64,000 bases of DNA from Salvelinus alpinus (Eukaryota > Chordata > Actinopteri > Salmoniformes > Salmonidae): assembly GCF_045679555.1 (NCBI RefSeq), contig NC_092115.1, positions 38,252,728 through 38,316,727 of the forward strand, read 5' to 3'. Shown here in pieces: positions 13,131-25,651 of this stretch. A program made the position numbers and the translations under genes. The number at the start of each line of letters is the position of its first letter. Position 1 is the first letter of the stretch. Below the pieces are notes generated by a model. The model saw only the letters and a program-made list of their open reading frames with translations. It was not told the origin of the DNA and made no database searches.

Positions 13131-14259
13131 GACATTTGCCAGTAGAACATAGGGGAGCGGCGTTCTGTTTTCTCATCGCAACCAATTTCCCCACCTCGTC
13201 TCCCGCGTCTACACCGGCTGCGTTTTGGTAGCCCCTGGAACAATGAATAAGGTTCGGTATGAACAGTGGAACAGCTGAGTCGCATTTGAAGTTGAAATCG
13301 AGGTTCGTAACTGTTGATCTGATGTCCAGAAGTGCTTGGTGGTCATGTGTGATAATAGTATACACTTTCTTTTAAGATAAACACGATTAAAGACACTATA
13401 TAGTAAAGTTGGGGTCGAACTCGTAAGATGTCGCCCTTCTTTGTCGGTGCCACCTTCATGAGGTGTTGCTGTATCTCTCAACTCTCTCTCTCGCCCTCTC
13501 ACTATGTGCGTGCATAGATGTGTGCATCTTAAAGAGAATATTTTTGGGGTTGGGGACTGGGGCTTGTAGTCTGTAAATGTGATTGGCAATTGGTGGTCCT
13601 AGTGTAATGTTGTAACGGTGGGAGGAGGTTTCGTAGAAAGCAGCAAGATTAGTGTTAATCACACTGGTATTCCCCAAGGAGATTCTGAATAGACAATGAC
13701 AGAGACATGGTAGGTCTGCAGACCACCCCCTTCATCCCCCGACCCGGACAACTACGCCCTCAGCGATCCCTCTATGACGTTTAGACCAGGACTCCTCAAC
13801 TCTGGGTCCATCTAGGATCAGGTCCCCTCTGTCAATGTATTCATTATGATCAGCATTTCCACTCTGAGACTCTGTTGGTTTTCATTATAACCACTTACTT
13901 TCATTGACAAGACTCCATTAAATGGCTGTGGCTATTTGAAGTATTCCTGATAACTATTCCGCAGAGAAGTCGTAGAGCTATTACCCATCTGCCTGCACTG
14001 TTTTTAGGTTGAAAGGTGCTGTAGTAAGATGCCACACCAGACTCATTAATTGGCTGCTAATGTCTGTCTCAGACTCATTAGTCAGCTTTTAATGTCTGTC
14101 AGATGTTATCTGTCCACTGGCAGCGGGAGAGATGGATCACATGACTCGAGTCAGTGGCTTCAGTAATAAAGGGAGCACGGGTTGCCAAATTGGACAGGTG
14201 GCTACACCAGGATGGCGTGAGAGAGGGAGATAAAAAGAGGGACTAGGCGTTTCTGTATA
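13131..14259. other. Intergenic DNA, mostly unclassified
   Basis: LINE-like sequence may extend to about 13370. Beyond that I see no gene or named repeat. Confidence 0.4.
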
Positions 14260-14659
14260 CACTGAGTGTACAAAATGTTAAGAACACCTTCCTAATATTG
14301 AGTAGCACCCCACCCTTTTTGCCCTTGGAACAGCCTCGATTCGTCGGGACATAGACTCCACAGGGATGCTTCCCACAGTTGTGTCAAGTTGGCTGGTGGC
14401 AATTCTTGACACAAACTGGTGCTCCTCGGACCTACTACCATACCTGTTCAAAGGCACTAAAATATTTTGTCTTGCCCATTCACCCACTGAATGGTACACA
14501 TACACAATCATTGTCTCAATGCTTAAAAATCCTTCTTTAACCTGTCTCTACACTGACTGAAGTGGATTTAACAAGTGACATCAATAAGGGATCATAGCTT
14601 TCACCTGGCCGGTCTGTCATGGAAAGAGCATGTGTTCTTAATGTTTTGTATACTCAGTG
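14260..14659. mobile_element. 400-bp TA-flanked element with terminal inverted repeats
   Basis: Left end CACTGAGTGTACAAAATGTT, right end (reverse-complemented) CACTGAGTATACAAAACATT, flanked by TA on both sides. The minus strand has a short conserved-looking frame (GSIPVESMSRRIEAVPRAKR), likely a transposase remnant. It is a nonautonomous Tc1/mariner-like element. Confidence 0.8.
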
Positions 14660-16486
14660 TATGCTATTTTACACTGGGGGGGGGACTGCCACCTCTCTAC
14701 CAGTACCAGTGGGCATGCAAACTTGCATGCACGTACACACACAAAACACACACACCAGGGTTACCGTGGGAATGCCTCTGGCATTGCGTTGGTCAATGAG
14801 GTGATGCATTTAAATGGAAATCCTGAAAGAAATGTAAACCCTGGCTGTGTGTGTGTGTGTGTGTGTGTATGTGCGTGCGTGCATGCGACTGTGTGCGTGT
14901 GCTTGTGTCTAAACCCTGTCTCTCTCCTCCCAGTCACACACACATTAGGGTACGGTTGGCTGGCTATTAAAGACACCCCACGGCCACTCCCCCTGTGTAA
15001 GACCAGGCGAGATTAGCCTGTTCTATTACCACACTAATCTAGTGACCAAAAGACCACAATGACACCCTACAGAGAGCGGGAGAGAGAGAGCGCGCGAGAG
15101 ACAGAGGGGAGATTTATTTTTTTTAAATTTAAGCATTCATTCTAACAGCGATTCCATTCTCTTAACATGGTTTCTTCAGTGGCAGCCTGCGTAGACAGAC
15201 GGACAGATTAAGAACGGGTGTCTATCTTCGTGCTCCGGTCTCCCTCAAACTCTGTTAGAGTGGGCGAGTGGGTGCACATGTATCTATAGGACAGAGTGTG
15301 TTTTGTGAGAGAGGGTGTAGGCTGTGGGAGAGAGGAGTGTGTCTAACACCCTTAACGGGATCAACTCTTCAAAAAGACTGTCCCAGCATATCTGCCCCAC
15401 ACCCCTAACCCACAGGGCAGCTTGGTGTTGGTGTGTGTGTGTGTTTGTGTGTCTCTCTCAGATCCTATGCAAAACCCTGGTGTAGAATGTCTGAGTATCC
15501 AAGGTGATTTGCCTGTTGTCTCCAGCTGGCAAGGATTTTATTTAATCCAAAATCAAATCTCCCTGATTTGAATGTGAAATTGAGGTTTGGTTTTGTGCAA
15601 GTACGTGTCGTTGCTAAAGTGACATATCTGTGTTGTATTACTGTGGATGTCCTTCACCTATGCTGTCCATGTGTGTGCCCAAAGTTCTCTCCTGCTGTGT
15701 GTGTGTCACAGTGTGTGTGTGACAGTGTGTGTGTGTGTGTGTCACAGTGTGTGTGTGTGTGTGACACACTGTGTATGCGTTTCTCCGTGTGTGTTTAGCA
15801 GATGGCCCTCTCCACACCACTGAACGTTTTAACAGAATGCCTCCCAGCACCCTTCACTTTAATCCACCTGGCTTTGTTGCCGGTCAGACCACACCAGTGC
15901 ACACACTTCCCTTAGTTACTTACACACACACACACACACACATCGAACACACACTTCCCAGTCGCACACACTCTTCCGCATCTGCGTCAAAAAGAAGCTC
16001 AGACAGAAATTACCCATTTGTCAATTTCATTATTCCTATTTTACAATGTACAACCTAGATAATAAGAAGACTATAAATAGAATGAAATCCTTTATGTACC
16101 TGATTGTATTTCCAAACAGTAACATTTACAAAGACATGTAATACCTAGAGTATATGTTAATCGTTGACTCGATAAAACTAGCTAATACCGTTGTTAATGT
16201 GTTCATCCTAAATAAAGCGCCATTAAGAGCTTGGCACACATACATTCTATCACAAAACGCTCCCCTGCCCATATTCCTGTCTTTGAATATCCCAAACTGG
16301 TCCTCAAAGACAAGCACACACACCAGGGTTGACGTCAATTCCATTTCAATTCCAGTCTATTCAGAAAGTAAACCAAATTCTAATTTAACATTTTACTGAT
16401 TGAAAAGCATTGGAAGAGAATTGGAGTTGGAATGTCATTGTATTTTCTGAATTGACTGGAATTTAAATGGAATTGACCCCAACCCT

Positions 16487-16520
<34 letters not shown>

Positions 16521-16560
16521 GATGCTTCAGAACTACACTTTATCAGCAAGTCCATTACGT
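14660..16560. other. Intergenic DNA with short TG/AC and GA runs
   Basis: TG runs at about 14845-14870 and 15700-15775, AC runs at about 15925-15942 and 16489-16518, a GA run at 15070-15110. No coding exon is supported. Confidence 0.6.
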
Positions 16561-16598
16561 TTTTCTCAACTTCCAGACGACATTCAATTTGTCCTGTT

Positions 16599-17267
16599 TT
16601 TATTTGTTGAACTATGCTTCACTATTAACTTACAAGTCCTTGTTGGTGAATATTTGTAGCACTCATTAGTCCTTGTCTACAAAGCTCAATGGATGGATTA
16701 CTTCTTAGTGGGAATGGGAGCTGGAGTCCTTCTGGTATAAAGAGAAATGGGTAGTGTAGTCCTGAGATGCATATGAGGCAAACTGGAGGTGTCTATTCCA
16801 TTTTGAAATGTGTACGGGAGAGAAAACAGTTTCTAAACTGAAAACAAAGGCACCACTCTGAACGAGCTACAGACACGTTTCGCGCATGACAAGTCGGGAT
16901 GACACAAAATCAACAACAAAAACATGTAAAAAAAAATCAGAAGCAGATGAAACGTTATTTACACGGACACGTATGTACAAAAAGTCAACAAAAAAGGGAC
17001 AACATGTCTCGTTGTTTCCTCAGTGTTGCAGTGAAACCATCTTCAGCAGCTTCTTCAGCCTCAGGTCAAACCTCAGGTCATAGTTCAAGGGTCAAAGTTT
17101 ATAGGGTTTATAAAAGTGCTGCTTTTCTCTCTTCCATTCATATTTTCTGTTGTAGTTTTTTGTATGTTGATGTAATTCCTTGTGAAAATCTCATTCTAAA
17201 GTGCATGGATGAGGTAAATAAAATTCATTAAAAACAAATTGTTTTAGTTTTGTATCCTTTCACTGGC
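16599..17267 (-). other. epha4: Probable 3' untranslated region of the Eph receptor, with a poly(A) signal
   Basis: The minus strand downstream of the stop is open to any length. An AATAAA hexamer lies at 16604-16599. That would give a 3' UTR of about 0.7 kb. This end is inferred from the hexamer alone. Confidence 0.35.
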
Positions 17268-17397
17268 TCAGACGGGAACCATACTGTCTGGCATCTGTTC
17301 CTGTATTTGTTGCATGTGGGACAGCAATACCTGCTGCACACTGGCAAGGATCTGGTCCTGGTGTGATGGTGTGATAATTCCTATACTGGTCATGTCC
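17268..17397 (-). CDS. epha4: Eph receptor exon 18: end of SAM, PDZ ligand and stop
   Basis: 130 nt with TGA at 17270-17268. [20 protein letters not shown] then DSMVPV; human ends RMVPV. Acceptor TTTACAG. Confidence 0.93.
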
Positions 17398-20300
17398 CTG
17401 TAAACATGGAATAATTCAATTAGACATGTTCAGAGTTAAGAAGACCATGACTACCCACACAGAAAGAAAGACACAGAGAGAGAAAGACACAGAGAGAGAA
17501 AGAGAGAGAAAGAATGATATATAGAGAGGGGGGGGTTAGAGATACAGAGAGAGAGACTCACTGATGTGTGAGGGTTAGCAGAGAAATAGAGAGAGCCATA
17601 ATGATATATATATAGAGAGAGGGGGGGGGGGGTTAGAGAGAGACTCACTGATGTGTGAGGGTTAGCAGGCTGTCAGGGCTGGTGTATCCAGCAGTAGTGA
17701 GCGTATCTCTATACATGCCCATCCCTATAGCCTGAAGACAGTCTTCTGCTGACCACACTGACACAAACTCTGGGCCTACTACAGGCTCCAACAGACTGGG
17801 AACAGGTCTGCACAGAGAGATACAGACAGAGGATGAGATAGTTATGGGGAGTGAACGTTATGCTGGAAAAACACATTGAAAGAGCTTGCAATGAGAGACA
17901 TCGTGTCCTGTGTGTGTACCTGTCTCCCCCTGTCCTCAGAGTGGTGGTCGGGTTGCGGATGAGTTTATCCAGCATGTTGAGGATCTGTGTGAAGCTGGGT
18001 CTGTGTGTTCTCTCTGTCTGCCAGCAGTCTAACATCAGCTGGTGTAGACACACAGGACAGTCCATTGGAGGGGGCAGACGGTAACCCTCGTCTATTGCTT
18101 TTATCACCTGGACAGAGAGGGAGGGAGAGAGACGTTTGTAATGTCTTTCTTCTTTTGGAACTTTTGTGAGTAACGTTTACTGTTCATTTTTACTGATTAT
18201 TTCACTTTTGTTTACTAAGGGAAAATGGCGCCGGAAGAAACGGCAGCAGTTTTACTGGCACCCAGCCAATTGTGCTATTATGTGTTTTTTTTCACGTTAT
18301 TTGTAACTTATTTTGTACATAATGTTTCTGCAACCGTATCTTACGGCAAAAAATAACCTCTGGATGTCAGGACAGCGATCACTCACCTCGGATTAGACAA
18401 AGATTTTTTCTACAGCAAGGAGGACGCACAAGATACTCTCCAAACACCACACAGGGCCGACATCCCCGTTATTTGCAAGAGGAAGCGACGCAGGTACAAA
18501 GGACAAAGAGCCGGATGCCTGGTCAGGACCCGGAGAAGGCGAGTGGGAAAGCTGCCGTTACCGTCAATACTACTCGCCAACGTGCAATCATTGGACAATA
18601 AATTAGACGAGGTACGATCACGAATATCCCAACAACGGGACATAAAAAACTGTAATATCCTATGTTTCAGAAACGGGAGGGGGGGGGTCTGTGCATATTT
18701 GTAAACAACAGCTGGTGCACGAAATCTAAGGAAGTCTCTAGATTTTGCTCGCCTGGAGTATATTGTGATAAATTGCAGGCCACACTACTTGCCTAGAGAG
18801 TTTTCAGCTATACTTTTCGTGGCTGTTTACTTACCACCACAGACAGATGCTGGCACTAAGACTGCACTCAGACAGCTGTATAAGGAAATAAGCAAACAGG
18901 AAACCACCCACCCAGAGGCGGCGCTCCTAGTGGCCGGAGACTTTAATGAAACTTAAATCAGTTCAACCAAATTTCTATCAATGTGTAAAATGTGCAACCA
19001 GAGGGAAAAAAATTCTAGATCACCTATACTCCACACAGAGATGCGTACAAAGATCTCCCTCGCCCTCCATTTGGAAAATCCGACCACAACTATATCCTCC
19101 TGATTCCTGCTTACAAGCAAAAATGAAAGCAGGAAGCACCAGTGACTCGGTCTATAAAAAAATGGTCAGATGAAGTAGAAACAGGACTGTTTTGATATCA
19201 CAGACTGGAACATGTTCCGGGACTAAGACTGAATCATACTACACTGGCTCCGACGCTCGTCTTATGTGGCAGGGATTGCAAACCATTACAGACTACAAAG
19301 GGAAGCACAGCCGCGAGCTGCCCAGTGACACGAGCCTACCAGACGAGCTAAATCACTTCTATGCTCGCTTCGAGGCATGCATGAGAGCATCAGCTGTTCC
19401 GGACGACTGTGTGATCACGCTCTCCATAGCCGACGTGAGAAAGGCCTTTAAACAGGTCAACTTACACAAGGCTGCAGGGTTGAGAGCGTCAAGTTCCTAG
19501 GTGTTCATATCAACAACAAACTAGAATGGTCCAAACACACCAAGACAGTCGTGAAGAGGGCCCCCCCCCCAGGAAACTAAAAAGATTTGGCATGGGTCCT
19601 GAGATCCTCAAAAGGTTCTACAGTTCTACTGCAACATCAAGAGCATCCTGACTGGTTGCATCACTGCCTGGTACGGCAATTGCTCGGCCTCTGACCGCAG
19701 GGCACCACAGAGGGTAGTGCGCACGGCCCAGTACATCACTGGGGTTAAGCTGCCTGCAATCCAGGACCTCTACACCAGGCGGTGTCAGAGGAAGGCCCGA
19801 CAAATTGTCAAAGATTCCAGCCACCCCAGTCATAGACTGTTCTCTCTACTATCGCATGGCAAGCGGTACCGGAGTGCCAAGTCTAGGACAAAAAGGCTTC
19901 TCAACAGTTTTTACCCCCAAGCCATAAGACTCCTGAACATGTATTCAAATGGCTACTATTTGCATTTCTGTGCCCTCCCCAACCCCTCTTTTTATGCTGC
20001 TGCTACTCTCTGTTTATCATATATGCATGTATGCATATATACATTCATGTACATACTACCTCAATTGGGCCGACCAACCAGTGCTCCCGCACACTGGCTA
20101 ACCGGGCTATCTGCATCTCCTTTTTTGCACTACTGCTACTCTCTGTTCATCATATATGCATAGTCACTTTAACCATATCTACATGTACATACTACCTCAA
20201 TCAGCCTGACTAACCGGTGTCTGTATGTAGCCTCGCTACTTTTATAGCCTCGCTACTGTATATAGCCTGTCTTTTTACTGTTGATAATTTTTTTTTACTT

Positions 20301-23097
20301 ACCTATTGTTCACCTAATACCTTTTTTGCACTATTGGTTAGAGCCCGTAAGTAAGCATTTCACTGTAAGGTCTACACCTGTTTTATTCGGCGCACGTGAC
20401 AAATAAACTTTGATTTGATTTGATCTAGTTCACTTGCTTTGGCAATGTTAACATATGTTTCCCGTGCCAATAAAGCCCTTGAAATTGAATTGAGAGAGAA
20501 CAGGGTATAGAGAAAGAGGGTAAGAAAGCATGTTTAACTAACTTTGTCTACAGTGAATACATTTGCAAACATTTCTAAAAACCTGTTGTCACTTTGCCAT
20601 TATGGGGTAGCGTAACAAAATATGGAAAAAGTGGGCTCTGAACACTTTCCAAATGCACTGTAACCGTCTAACTTTGCTTCAGTCCACGCGGAAAATATTC
20701 CACGTTCAGGGGGAAATCCAGGTTTGAGTTATTACATAGAAAACGCACTTACATCCTGGTTACTCATGTCCCAATATGGTCTCTCTCCATAGGACATCAC
20801 CTCCCACATGACCACGCCATAGCTCCAGGTGTCAGAGGATGGGGTGAACTTCCTGTAGGCGATGGCCTCTGGAGAGGTCCATCTGATGGGGATCTTCCCC
20901 CCTGGAGAGTGGTACGTCCCAGTCACCTCCTGTAACACATGGGAAGAGATTTTTTTTGGAATCCACAGTCTAGCATTAAGGACCCATAGTTCAAAGGTGA
21001 GTGATCTTACACTCATTGAAACATGAACTTATCTCACATACTAAATCATTACCCCAGAGTAATAGGCATGTTAGTGTTCTATGTTCTCCCCTGTGTTCTT
21101 ACCCGTGTGGTGTAGGCATTCTCAGGGTCCTCTTGGAGTACTCGGGACAGGCCGAAGTCAGACACCTTACACACCAGGTTGCTGTTGACCAGGATGTTGC
21201 GGGCAGCCAGGTCTCGGTGAACGTAGCTCATGTCAGACAGGTACTTCATGCCCGACGCGATGCCACGCAGCTTGCCCACCAACTGGATCACGGTGAAATG
21301 ACCATCGTGTTTCTAATGGAGAGAGAGAGACTTTAGAACACGGAGGGCTGAGTGTCTGCAGGTTTTCACTCCTCCCTTGTACTTGATTGATGAACTCAGG
21401 TCACTGACTAGTAAGGAACTCCCCTCATCTGGTTGTCTAGGTCTTAATTGAAAATAACCCCCCCCTGCTTTAGAATATAACACACAGTACAAAGACATAC
21501 AGATAGAACTTCTTTCTAATCTTTATTTAACAGGGCAAGTCAGTTAAGAACAAATTCTTATTTACAATGACAGCCTACCGGGGAACAGTGGGTTAACTGC
21601 CTTGTTCAGAACGACACCTTGTCAGCTCGGGGATTTGATCCAGCAACCTTTTGGTTACTGGTCCAACGCTCTAACCACTAGGCTACCTGACGCTCCAAGG
21701 AACATGAGGACCTCTTACCCTGAGGAAGGCATCAAGAGATCCATTCTCCATGTACTCTGTGATGATCATTACTGGTTTACCTGCACAGGAGACCAACAAG
21801 CAGCGATTAAGACAGGGGGGTGTTCCACAAGGATCCGTTTTGGGTCCTCTGCATTTTTATATCTTTATAAATGCAGACAGAACCTGTCATTCTCTGCTTG
21901 GATTGGTCAAAGTAGCTGTCAATCACTCACATCGCGTGACCACACCCTCCAGTTTGATGATGTTTGGGTGGTCGAACTGTCCCATGATGCTGGCCTCAGA
22001 GAGGAAGTCCTGCCTCTGTTTGTTGGAGTATGCTGCCTTCAGACTCTTTATGGCCACGTAGATCTCCCTCTTTCCCTGGAGACGCAGACGGCCACTACAC
22101 ACCTCCCCAAACTCACCTACAACACACACAGAATAAATAACTACACACCTCCCCAAACTCACCTACAACACACACAGACACAAACACAGTATAAATAACT
22201 ACACACATCCCCAAACTCACCTACAACACACACAGACACACACACACAGTATAAATAACTACACACTTCCCCAAACTCACCTACAACACGCACAGCATTA
22301 GCATCACACACCTTCAAACCTTGATGATGTACTGTGAGCGTGTGTGTCAGGCTCCCTTACCAATGCCAATGACCTTCTCTATGTGTATGTAGGAGGCGTC
22401 AATCTCTTTGGCAAACTCATGAACCGCCTGGTCAGGGTCCTCATAGGTGAACGGGTCCACGTATATCCTCACACCTACAGATGGAGAAAGGGAAGGAGAT
22501 GGGTTGGGAAAATGAGTTTGACGCAATGGAGACCTGTTCGTGGAATAGGACGAAGTGTGTGAGTGCATGTGTGGTCTTACCTGGGTTTAGGTGTTTCTCC
22601 TCCTCTGAGTCTTGCTTGGCTTGGCTGTATTTGCCCCTCCTGAAAGAAGAAAGGTAGAGGAAGAAGTAGTGAGCGGCACGGAACACACAATGTGAGTGAT
22701 TGACAGCTACTTTGACCAATCCAAGCAGATTGGCTATTCAAGGCGAGTGGAAGGGAAGAAGGAGAAGGGGGATGGAGGGTGGGAAGGAGAGAGAATAGTG
22801 CCTCGGGTAATATAGGAGGAAAGGTGTGTTATCTTACAGAACCTGTCTGTAACACTACCCATTGTGTCTTTAAGCGGTGTGTGTGTCATACCTTGAGAGC
22901 CACTGTCAGGAAAAAAGAGGCCTCAAGGGAGAGGTTGTGTGTGAGTGTTCCGAGGCCAGGGGGAAGCTGATACAGTGGCTGGGTTGTTGTGGAGACACTA
23001 ATGATAAGTCAGGGACAAGGGGATTACCAGGTGAACAATCAGACCTTTAGAAGGACATACTGTCTCCTCTTTAATCCCCCTCCACAGCCCCAGGTGA

Positions 23098-23161
<64 letters not shown>

Positions 23162-25612
23162 AGCGGTTGCTCGTGTTTCTGAGGCCATATGTGTTTGTAC
23201 CTGCGGCTGATGATGAAGACTGCGGTGGAGATGAGCAGTAGAATCACACCTCCACTGATTGACAGCAGGAGCAGGGTGGAGTTAGCGGCATCACCAATCA
23301 GAGGCAAGGGATCTGTCAGTGGGAGGGGACAACAGTTTACAAACCAGGATGTTTTCATTAAAAACAGGTTCCAGAAAAATGCAATATCTTTTGCTCAAAA
23401 ACAGCCAAATAGAATAGAATAGAATGTCTTCTACCTGAGTTGGTGGAGAACTCCAAGGGGCTGCTGAACTCTCCGTATCCGGCGGCGGTGCGAGCGCGCA
23501 CCTGAAACAAGTACACAGTAAGCGGACTCAGCCCAGTGATGTCAGCACTGCGAGACGCCGTCTTCATGATGCGGTAGGAGCTCTCCTTCTGATCCTGATT
23601 GGACGAGAGGCAGGAAGAGAGAAACAGGGGAGGGATCTGTTAATGCCTGAGCAGAAATCTGCGGTCAAATACATGAACCTTTCCAAGATACAGCATAACT
23701 TAAATACACCCCATTTTAATTGGCAAGTGTAAAGAAAAGGGGTAACGGATGATGTCATGATCCTAAAATGTAACTTGAAGTTGCAAAACAATGTTATCTG
23801 TGTGGTTCTGGAGTGAAAAACCTCTCCCTGTGGACTCTCGGCCTATAATCACAAAACCAGACAAGCAAGGACAAACTGTAGCCACACAATTCCAAATCAA
23901 CTACAAATCACTCCCGCCCATCTAGCTCCCTTTTTCTCTCCCAAGTCCCACAAAAAAAACTCCCTTCATTTCTCCCTCTCTCTTTTTCCATGTCAAACAC
24001 AAGGAATGCTTTGAAGATTGTTTATTGGTTGTTTTATAAGTCTATTGATACCAGTTTAAGCAGATAGCATGTGAACACTCACAAACATGCATAGATACAC
24101 AGTACACACACACACACCAGTTATAGGTTTCCATAGACTCTTACTAAAAGAAAGTGCTATCTAAAACCTAAAAGGGTTCTTTGGCTGTCCACATAGGAAA
24201 ACCATTTGAAGAACCCCTTTTGGTTCCAGATATAATCATTTTGGGTTCCTTGTAGAACCCTTTCCACAGAGGGTTCTACCTGGAACCCAAACGAGTTCTC
24301 CTATGGGGACAGCCAAAGAACTCTTTTGGAACTTTTTTTTTAAGAGTGTAAAAAAAAAACTGATTTCTGAACCACGGTTTCCACGAGGCATCTCACCTTC
24401 TCGTAGTACTTGACCTCATACTCCAGGATCACCCCATTGGGACGGTCGGGCTGTTGCCATGCCAACGACACACCATGCCTGGTGACATCACCAGCCTGGA
24501 TGGATGTAACTGGGGAGGGAGCTGAGTGAGTGAGAGAGAGAGAGAGGTACATAAGTTGAAGAACTAGGACAGCCCAAGATATATCACGGCTTTTATGTTT
24601 GTGTATTGGATCTCTTGAATAGTTTACCAGAAAATAATGTATAAGACACATTGGCATAACATCTGCAAAATAAAATAATTCAAGCTACAGGATTGACAGG
24701 TTTTCATGCAAATCCACATTTGGAGTTATGAAACAACAATTCCCTGAATGTTTGATGGCAATCACAATGACCCAATTCACCACAGCCGAGTCCTGGAGGA
24801 AACTTTTACCTTTTCTCTAGGGAACAGGCCATGACCTTTCTCACCTCTTTTCAGCCTGTCTTTCTACCCCTTTATCATTACCTTTCCCACTTTCTTTCCA
24901 TCCCTCCATCAATGTCTACCCCTTCCCTTTCTATCCCTCTAATAGTCTTCCTCTTATGTCCCTGTATTCTTGTGATAGTCCCTCTGACATACTGAATGAC
25001 AGGAGAGGAAGGTTCAGTCACTGGTCTATGTGACTGTACAGTGTAGGATGCTGACTCACTAAAGACAGAAAGTAGTTATTTCAGAGTGAATGAGTATTGA
25101 ATGACAACACTGTTTCTGCCTTTGAGTAATAGTTCCCAGCCTTCTCATTTATCACCCAGTAGGTTACGCTAGGGAGACAACACACTTCCCACAGGTAGTC
25201 AGAGCAGGTGTGTCTGCCACTATGATCTGATGTCAAAAGATCTGATGTGATTGGTCAAAAGGTCAATTCCTGGGAAAAAATATCAGAATTGGGATTCCTG
25301 TGTAAATGCAGCCAGAGACATTGTAAAGATACTAGAGTCAGTGGGCTGTGTTCCAGTTCACGTACAGTAAACCACACGGGGGAAAAACACGTACATAAGC
25401 ACACACTCCATCTGACTCACACTCCCTGTAGAAACTCAAATGAAACACCTCGTAAAACTTTACAGACCACCTAAATGTAGAGGTGATCAAACCAACACGC
25501 TTTCTCCCCGCACGTGCTACACACACACACCGTGGCATAAGCCAATAAGATGATGATCACCGTATCATTCTGTTCATGTCACCGAGACAAGTCGCTCCTT
25601 GAGAGTTTGACA

Positions 25613-25651
<39 letters not shown>

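Noticed and set aside
17215-17222. AATAAA on the plus strand near the Eph stop
   Set aside because: It is on the wrong strand for the Eph gene, and no plus-strand gene ends there.
20750-20905. Acceptor AG at 20903-20902 giving the conserved YTTR-GGKIP junction
   Set aside because: With exon 14 ending in phase 0 it shifts the frame by one base; only the TTACAG site 27 nt upstream keeps the kinase open.
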